From Butyricicoccus sp. (lineage in GTDB: Bacteria > Bacillota > Clostridia > Oscillospirales > Butyricicoccaceae): DNA of 7,813 nucleotides. Position numbers and translations under genes: made by a program. Below are positions 4,037-7,813 of this stretch, piece by piece; within the stretch, counting starts at the first letter, position 1; each line of letters opens with the position of its first letter. The stretch spans positions 1 through 7,813 of the forward strand of contig JAUMSA010000207.1 of assembly GCA_031293105.1 (NCBI GenBank). Direction: 5' to 3'. The notes under the pieces were generated by a model that searched no databases, was not told the DNA's origin, and saw only the letters and a program-made list of their open reading frames with translations.

Positions 4037-6121
4037 ATGGCAACGTACCCGGTGAATAAGTTAAGAAATGTCTGCGTCATGGGCCACGGCGGCGACGGTA
4101 AGACCTCCCTGGTTGAGAGTTTGCTGTTTACCTCGGGCGCAACCGAGCGCGTAGGCAAGGTGCCGGACGGCAATACAGTTTGTGACTATGACCCGGAAGA
4201 AATCAAGCGCCAGTTCTCGATTTCGACGGCGGTGGCGCCGGTCGTCTGGGGCGATTGTAAGATCAATCTGCTCGACACCCCGGGTTTCTTTGATTTTGAA
4301 TCCGAAGTGAAGCACGCGCTGCGTGTCGCGGAGTCGGCACTGATCGTGGCCACCGGTAAGTCTGGCCCGGGTGTTGGCACCGAGAAGGCCTGGAAGAAGG
4401 CCGCTGAGCGCAACATGCCGCGTATGTTCTATATTTCCAAGATCGACGAGGAAAATTCCGATTACTACACCGCGTTACATAAGCTGCAAAAGCAGTTCGG
4501 CGTTTCGGTCTGCCCGATCGTGGTGCCGATCTTTGAAGGCAACCGCGATACGGTTGGCGTTGTCGACTGCGTCATTCGCAAGGCGTACAAGATGGAAGGC
4601 ACCAAGCGTGTCGAAATCCCGATTCCGGACAACATGGTGGAGCGTATCGACCAGCACCGTGCGGCGCTGTGCGAGAACGTAGCCGAACTGAGCGAAGACC
4701 TGATGGAGCGCTACTTCGCGGGCGAAGAATTCTCGGATGAAGAACTGATTGCCGGCATCCGTCAGGGCGTGCGCGATCTGGTGATTGCCCCGGTATTCTG
4801 CGGCACGGCAGCGACCGGCATTGGCTCCTATGCACTGCTCAAGGGCATTGCCGACTACATGCCGTCCCCGGACGAAGCCCCGGCCGAAGTTTATGAGGAC
4901 GAAAAGGGCGAACTGGATGAAATCGTCTGCTCGCCCAACGGCTCGACCTGTGCCTATGTCTTTAAGACCGTGGCCGATCAGTATGGCCGTTTCTCCTATT
5001 TCAAAGTATTCTCGGGCACGGTCAAGCGCGATATGACCTTGGTCAACAAGCGCGCCGATGCCAATGAAAAGATGAGCCATATTTACACCGTATGTGGCAA
5101 AAAGACCACCGAAGTCGACGAAATCGGCTGCGGCGATATCGGTGCGGTCGCAAAGCTTGTGACCACCAAGACCGACGACACCCTGTCCATGTCGGTGCGT
5201 AAGGTCATGCTGGAAGGCGTGCCGATGGCCAAGCCGTGCTATGCCCAGGGCATCGAACCCAAGTCCAAGGGCAACGAAGAAAAAATGTCCACCGGTCTGG
5301 CCAAGCTGCGCGATGAAGACCCCAGCTTTGAAGTCAACTTCAATCCGGAAACCAAGCAGATGATTATTGCAGGCGCAGGCGATATCCATCTGGATGTCAT
5401 CTGCTCCAAGCTCAAGAGCAAATTCGGCGTCGAAGTCACCCTGACCCCGCCGATTGTCCCGTACCGCGAGAAGATTCGCAAAAAGGTATCGGTCGAAGGC
5501 AAGCATAAGAAACAGTCGGGCGGCCATGGTCAGTATGGCCACGTCAAGATGGACTTTGAGCCGTATGCCGAGGGCGACTACCTGTTCGAAGAGAAGATCT
5601 TCGGCGGTTCAGTTCCGAAGAATTTCCATCCGGCGGTCGATAAGGGCATCCGCGAAGCTATGGAACATGGCGTGCTGGCCGGTTATCCGTTGGTGGGCCT
5701 GAAGGCGACCCTGACCGACGGCTCGTACCATGACGTGGACTCCAACGAACTATCGTTTAAGATGGCGGCACGTCTGGCGTACAAGGCAGGCATCCCGCAG
5801 GCTTCTCCGGTGCTCCTGGAGCCCATCTGCTCGATGAAGGTCATTGTACCGGACAACTACATGGGCGACGTCATCGGCGACCTGAACAAGCGCCGTGGCC
5901 GTATCATGGGCATGAACCCCGTGGAAGGCGGTCAGCAGGAGATTCTGGCCGAAGTGCCGATGGCCGAAACCACCGACTACGCGATTACTCTGCGTTCGAT
6001 GACCCAGGGCCGCGGCTCGTTTGAGTCCGAGTTTGAGCGCTATGACGAAGCGCCCCCGATGGTGCAGGAGAAGGTCATTGCCGAAAACAAGGCTCGCATG
6101 GAAGCACTGAGCAAGGACTAA
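4037..6121 (+). CDS. Elongation factor G-like translational GTPase (divergent EF-G-2 type paralog)
   Basis: This encodes a 694-residue cytoplasmic GTPase with the five-domain EF-G plan. EF-G drives ribosomal translocation or, in paralogs, related ribosome steps. The G domain has P-loop GHGGDGKTS (16-24), switch I QFSIST (59-64), switch II DTPGFFDF (80-87), SKID (134-137) in place of NKxD, and GTA near 256. Domain II covers about 300-405, and domain III holds the AGAGDIHLDVI stretch (445-455). Domain IV includes QSGGHGQYGHV (493-503) and AGIPQASPVLLEPI. Domain V carries YMGDVIGDLNKRRGRI (608-623). The P-loop and switch II differ from housekeeping EF-G (GHxDAGKTT, DTPGHVDF) and resemble Thermus EF-G-2, so it is probably a second copy. 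The ATG at 4037 has AGGAGAG 9 nt upstream. An earlier in-frame ATG at 3983 lacks a ribosome binding site and would lie only about 16 nt from the transcript start. The gene is monocistronic, with its own promoter and terminator. Confidence 0.92.
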   Translation: MATYPVNKLRNVCVMGHGGDGKTSLVESLLFTSGATERVGKVPDGNTVCDYDPEEIKRQFSISTAVAPVVWGDCKINLLDTPGFFDFESEVKHALRVAESALIVATGKSGPGVGTEKAWKKAAERNMPRMFYISKIDEENSDYYTALHKLQKQFGVSVCPIVVPIFEGNRDTVGVVDCVIRKAYKMEGTKRVEIPIPDNMVERIDQHRAALCENVAELSEDLMERYFAGEEFSDEELIAGIRQGVRDLVIAPVFCGTAATGIGSYALLKGIADYMPSPDEAPAEVYEDEKGELDEIVCSPNGSTCAYVFKTVADQYGRFSYFKVFSGTVKRDMTLVNKRADANEKMSHIYTVCGKKTTEVDEIGCGDIGAVAKLVTTKTDDTLSMSVRKVMLEGVPMAKPCYAQGIEPKSKGNEEKMSTGLAKLRDEDPSFEVNFNPETKQMIIAGAGDIHLDVICSKLKSKFGVEVTLTPPIVPYREKIRKKVSVEGKHKKQSGGHGQYGHVKMDFEPYAEGDYLFEEKIFGGSVPKNFHPAVDKGIREAMEHGVLAGYPLVGLKATLTDGSYHDVDSNELSFKMAARLAYKAGIPQASPVLLEPICSMKVIVPDNYMGDVIGDLNKRRGRIMGMNPVEGGQQEILAEVPMAETTDYAITLRSMTQGRGSFESEFERYDEAPPMVQEKVIAENKARMEALSKD

Positions 6122-6135
6122 TTACGATCAATACA

Positions 6136-6166
6136 GAAAGGACGGCTTTTGCCGTCCTTTCTTTTT
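6136..6166 (+). terminator. Intrinsic terminator of the EF-G-like gene
   Basis: A perfect 11-bp stem, GAAAGGACGGC (6136-6146) with GCCGTCCTTTC (6151-6161), has a TTTT loop and is followed by five Ts. It begins 15 nt after the stop codon. Confidence 0.92.
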
Positions 6167-6183
6167 GGCATAGCGCAAAATTT

Positions 6184-6215
6184 CGGTTCTAAACCGGCTG
6201 GCCCGTCCATATTAT
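6184..6215 (+). promoter_or_regulatory. Weak promoter and small dyad ahead of the DUF4830 gene
   Basis: TATTAT at 6210-6215 is a plausible -10, but no good -35 is present at 16-18 bp. Overlapping the -35 position is a dyad, CGGTT-cta-AACCG (6184-6196), which could be an operator. Because a strong terminator lies upstream, some promoter is needed in this 127-nt spacer. This is the best candidate. Confidence 0.3.
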
Positions 6216-6248
6216 GCTAGTAAGAGGCCGATATGGGAGGGACCAAAT

Positions 6249-6743
6249 ATGATCGTTTATGCGACAAAGCTAACCGTAAAAAAGGCAGCTGTGGGCCTGT
6301 TGGCGCTGGCGGCGGTGATCTGGGGCGTGTCTACACTGCGCCCGGATGCCGCAGACATCGCCAGCGCATCGGGCGAGGCGAGCTTATCGCAAAAGTTGAG
6401 CAGCAATGAAGAACGGGTGGAGTTCTTGCAGTCGTATGGCTGGGAAGTGGATGAAACCCCGGTGAGCGAAACCGAGGTGCGCATCCCGGATGAGTTTGAC
6501 GAGACCTATGAAGAATATAACAACTTGCAAAAGACCCAAGGGCTGGATTTGGAAAAGTACAAGGGGCGCAATGCAACCCTGTATGTTTATTCGGTTCGCA
6601 ACGACCCAAGCGGGGAAGAAGGGGTAACCGCCAATCTGGTACTGTATCGCAAGCGGCTGATTGCCGCTGATATTTGTTCGTCCCAGAAGGACGGTTTCCT
6701 GCGCACCGTGACCGAACGGCCGGACGAAAACGCACAGGAGTAA
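6249..6743 (+). CDS. Membrane-anchored DUF4830-type protein of unknown function
   Basis: This encodes a 164-residue protein. Residues 1-12 carry Lys (KLTVKK), followed by one hydrophobic segment (~13-30, AAVGLLALAAVIWGVSTL). This suggests an N-terminal anchor or uncleaved signal with the rest outside the cell. I see no lipobox Cys. Residues 55-152 resemble the DUF4830 domain of Clostridia: RVEFLQSYGWEV, then a VRIPDEF stretch, EEYNNLQKTQGLDLEKYKG (89-107), a beta-rich LYVYSVRND, VTANLVLYRKRLIAADICSS (126-145) and DGFLRTV. No catalytic motif is visible. The ATG at 6249 has GGGAGGG 7 nt upstream. The gene stands alone between two terminators. The family call rests on recognising the motif pattern, and the function is unknown. 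Confidence 0.85.
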   Translation: MIVYATKLTVKKAAVGLLALAAVIWGVSTLRPDAADIASASGEASLSQKLSSNEERVEFLQSYGWEVDETPVSETEVRIPDEFDETYEEYNNLQKTQGLDLEKYKGRNATLYVYSVRNDPSGEEGVTANLVLYRKRLIAADICSSQKDGFLRTVTERPDENAQE

Positions 6744-6756
6744 TGTTGGATTTCGG

Positions 6757-6803
6757 AAAAGGCAATTTTTTCGGAGTGCGAATCCGAAAAGTTGCCTTTT
6801 TTT
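6757..6803 (+). terminator. Long hairpin terminator of the DUF4830 gene
   Basis: The outer stem is AAAAGGCAA (6757-6765) with TTGCCTTTT (6792-6800). The inner stem is TTTTCGGA (6768-6775) with TCCGAAAA (6783-6790). They are separated by a 2x1 internal loop and capped by a 7-nt loop. A T-run (6797-6803) follows. Its symmetric A/T flanks could also allow some reverse-strand termination, but no gene converges on it. Confidence 0.85.
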
Positions 6804-6828
6804 ACTGAAACCAGGAGATACAGAAAAA

Positions 6829-6924
6829 GTGACGAAACCAGCAAAGTTTATTTGCAAATTTTTCGTTTTTTTTGCCAGACCTATTGTGCAATTTGCGAAA
6901 AAGTGGTACTCTATATTTATCTAG
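6829..6924 (+). CDS. Possible 31-codon cationic, aromatic small peptide
   Basis: A GTG at 6829 opens a 31-codon frame ending in TAG at 6922. AGGAG (6813-6817) lies 11 nt upstream. The peptide begins with Met-Thr-Lys-Pro-Ala-Lys, is rich in Phe, Ile and Val, and has Lys/Arg spaced along it (FICKFFVFFARPIVQFAKKW), suggesting an amphipathic or membrane-active segment. It ends 19 nt before rsuA and could be a leader peptide or a small membrane protein. The counter-argument is that T-runs in A+T-rich spacers readily encode Phe-rich frames, and a hairpin overlaps it. Its promoter would have to lie between the upstream terminator and 6813, where I see none. Confidence 0.22.
   Translation: MTKPAKFICKFFVFFARPIVQFAKKWYSIFI
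6832..6873 (+). terminator. Possible second, A+T-rich hairpin with T-run
   Basis: ACGAAA (6832-6837) pairs with TTTCGT (6861-6866) and, inside, GCAAA (6841-6845) with TTTGC (6851-6855) around a 5-nt loop. Eight Ts (6866-6873) follow. It may be a back-up terminator after the DUF4830 gene. The stem is weak and interrupted. Confidence 0.35.
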
Positions 6925-6943
6925 TGTAGACGGGGGGATGCAG

Positions 6944-7687
6944 ATGGCAAAGGAGCGTTTGGACAAAGCGCTGTCTTCGCTGGGCTGCGGCAGCCGCAAG
7001 GAGGTCGGCGCCATGATTCGCGCCGGCCGGGTGAGCGTAAACGGACAAACCGTCCGCGACCCGGCTCATCGGGTGACGCCTGCCGAGGACTCCCTCGCCT
7101 TGGGCGGTCAACCTTTGCGGTGGCGCATTGGCCGCTATTACATGCTCAACAAACCACCGGACTTGGTTTCCGCGCGGGTGGACAACCTGCATCCGACCGT
7201 GTTGTCGGTGTTCCCGGAAAGCGAACAGCGCGGGCTGTTCCCGGTCGGCCGGTTGGATAAGAACACCGAAGGCCTGCTGCTGCTGACCGACGATGGCGGC
7301 TTCTGCCATGCGCTCATGGCGCCGCGCCGCCATGTCGAAAAAGTCTATGTCGCCCTGGTGTCCGGCCGGATGGACCTGAGCGCTCCCAAGCAGTTTGCAG
7401 CCGGAATGACCCTGGCCGATGGCACGGTTTGCCGTCCGGCTCGCCTAGTAGTTCTGGGTGAGGAAAACGGCCTGACCAAGATCGAGGTTACGCTACAAGA
7501 GGGCAAGCATCATCAGGTCAAGCGGATGGTAGCCGCCGTCGGCGGCCATGTGGAGCATCTCAAGCGAATTGCGGTTGGCCCGCTGCGGCTGGATGAGCGA
7601 TTGCAGCCCGGCCAGTACCGGGAATTGACCGAGGAGGAGGTCTGTGCCCTGCGCGATGCCGCGCGTGGCAAGGATAATTCTGGTTGA
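6944..7687 (+). CDS. rsuA: RsuA-family 16S rRNA pseudouridine synthase
   Basis: This encodes a 247-residue enzyme that isomerises uridine to pseudouridine in rRNA (U516 of 16S rRNA for E. coli RsuA). Residues 3-50 form an S4 RNA-binding domain (RLDKALSSLGCGSRKEVGAM, then GRVSVNG). The catalytic domain follows, with YYMLNKPPDLVSA (65-77), the active-site motif GRLDKNTEGLLLLTDDG (102-118, catalytic Asp105) and EGKHHQVKRMVAAVGGHVEH (186-205). That last motif matches RsuA (EGRYHQVKRM) rather than RluB (EGRxREVRRM). Length is normal for the family. The ATG at 6944 is chosen because GGGGGG (6932-6937) is 6 nt upstream; an ATG at 6938 abuts the same G-run, and an ATG at 6872 lies in the spacer. Only a poor promoter candidate is visible (TATATT, 6912-6917). 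No convincing terminator follows. Target specificity is inferred from the family. Confidence 0.9.
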   Translation: MAKERLDKALSSLGCGSRKEVGAMIRAGRVSVNGQTVRDPAHRVTPAEDSLALGGQPLRWRIGRYYMLNKPPDLVSARVDNLHPTVLSVFPESEQRGLFPVGRLDKNTEGLLLLTDDGGFCHALMAPRRHVEKVYVALVSGRMDLSAPKQFAAGMTLADGTVCRPARLVVLGEENGLTKIEVTLQEGKHHQVKRMVAAVGGHVEHLKRIAVGPLRLDERLQPGQYRELTEEEVCALRDAARGKDNSG

Positions 7688-7698
7688 TTTGAAAGAGC

Positions 7699-7743
7699 TT
7701 GTGAGATTGATAAAAAACTCACAAAAATAATGAAAATTTTTGT
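7699..7743. repeat. Two overlapping inverted repeats after rsuA
   Basis: TTGTGAG (7699-7705) is complementary to CTCACAA (7718-7724). ACAAAAAT (7721-7728) is complementary to ATTTTTGT (7736-7743). The pairs share bases 7721-7724, so only one can form. Neither has a proper T-run, so they are poor terminators. They could be an operator, or an alternative-fold element of read-through RNA. Confidence 0.4.
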
Positions 7744-7754
7744 ATGATTCGGCT

Positions 7755-7792
7755 AGATTCTGTGGTATAATTCTATAAATGAAACAGAATCT
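7755..7792. promoter_or_regulatory. Inverted repeat spanning the right-edge promoter, operator-like
   Basis: AGATTCTGT (7755-7763) and ACAGAATCT (7784-7792) are perfect 9-bp inverted arms 20 bp apart, centred just after the -10 box and enclosing the predicted start point. A dimeric repressor binding here would block the promoter. The regulator is not recognisable. The right arm also codes if the edge ORF is real. Confidence 0.45.
7763..7771 (+). promoter_or_regulatory. Extended -10 promoter for a gene at the right edge
   Basis: TGGTATAAT fits TGnTATAAT exactly. No good -35 is found (TATGAT at 7743-7748 with a 17-bp spacer is poor). The predicted start point is about 7777-7779. Confidence 0.6.
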
Positions 7793-7813
7793 GCTGTACA
7801 TCTTGTACAAGAT
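7779..7813 (+). CDS. Possible start of a leaderless gene, cut by the window edge
   Basis: ATG at 7779 opens a frame to the window end (11 full codons, MKQNLLYILYK). An in-frame TAA directly precedes it, so no earlier start exists in this frame. There is no Shine-Dalgarno. The extended -10 at 7763-7771 places the transcript start at or next to the ATG, so translation would be leaderless. Eleven residues cannot identify a family. Confidence 0.3.
   Translation, partial: MKQNLLYILYK
7800..7813. repeat. Perfect 14-bp palindrome at the window edge
   Basis: ATCTTGTACAAGAT is a perfect palindrome and may extend beyond the window. TGTACA also occurs at 7795-7800, giving a direct repeat with TTGTACA at 7803-7809. 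It lies inside the possible edge ORF. Confidence 0.4.

Noticed and set aside
4475..5542. 355-codon open frame on the - strand
   Set aside because: It lies entirely antisense to the EF-G-like gene, has no ribosome binding site and has composition typical of the complement of G+C-rich codons (runs of His, Gly, Asp). A shadow frame.
6872..6943. Longer RsuA N-terminus from the ATG at 6872
   Set aside because: The upstream codons lie in an A+T-rich spacer unlike the gene's codon use. The S4 domain begins right after the ATG at 6944, which has a G-rich ribosome binding site.
7699..7724. Heat-shock CIRCE or CtsR operator
   Set aside because: The repeat TTGTGAG-N12-CTCACAA does not match TTAGCACTC-N9-GAGTGCTAA or the CtsR heptad repeat.
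7795..7807. CopY-type copper operator (TACAnnTGTA)
   Set aside because: TACA and TGTA occur here but with a 3-nt gap in place of 2, so the consensus is not met.

Overview
The window looks like chromosomal housekeeping DNA from a Gram-positive anaerobe of class Clostridia, probably an Oscillospiraceae/Butyricicoccaceae-type gut bacterium. The pointers are G+C-rich codon use in genes separated by A+T-rich spacers with strong intrinsic terminators, AGGAGG-type ribosome binding sites, a Bacillus/Clostridium-type aspartokinase tail, an EF-G-2-like paralog, and a DUF4830-type protein (a family I associate with Clostridia). The genus cannot be fixed by reading alone. Every supported gene is on the + strand. 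No tRNA, rRNA, CRISPR array or insertion sequence was seen.

Layout. (1) Positions 1-585 hold the C-terminal third of aspartate kinase (lysC), with tandem ACT domains. A very strong internal ribosome binding site suggests that a separate beta (regulatory) subunit is also made from position 112. (2) Positions 586-721 are a spacer in which the lysC terminator hairpin runs straight into an extended -10 promoter. (3) Positions 722-3840 hold a two-gene translationally coupled unit (ATGA overlap): rlmB, a 23S rRNA 2'-O-methyltransferase, and a 769-aa membrane protein. The membrane protein has the 8-helix plan and P/N-domain remnants of a P1B metal ATPase but lacks the phosphorylated Asp, TGE, CPC, HP and GDGxND motifs. 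Its long cytoplasmic N-terminus carries heptad repeats of the type GTGRIPQ. A strong terminator ends this unit. (4) Positions 3841-4036 hold a perfect 14-bp palindrome, a promoter and a leader that could fold in two mutually exclusive ways, one hiding the Shine-Dalgarno sequence. (5) Positions 4037-6121 encode an EF-G-like translational GTPase of the divergent EF-G-2 type, followed by a terminator. (6) Positions 6249-6743 encode a membrane-anchored DUF4830 protein, followed by a long hairpin terminator. (7) Positions 6744-6943 are an A+T-rich spacer with a possible second hairpin that overlaps a possible 31-codon cationic, aromatic peptide. (8) Positions 6944-7687 encode rsuA, a 16S rRNA pseudouridine synthase. 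(9) Positions 7688-7813 are a spacer dense in inverted repeats, with an extended -10 promoter and what may be the first codons of a leaderless or nearly leaderless gene running off the window.

Three of the six main genes act on the ribosome (rlmB, the EF-G paralog, rsuA), but they sit in separate transcription units, so this is a neighbourhood rather than an operon. The best candidate for something undescribed is the coupled rlmB / P-type-ATPase-like pseudoenzyme pair. Next come the lysC internal start, the EF-G leader and the operator-like region at the right edge.
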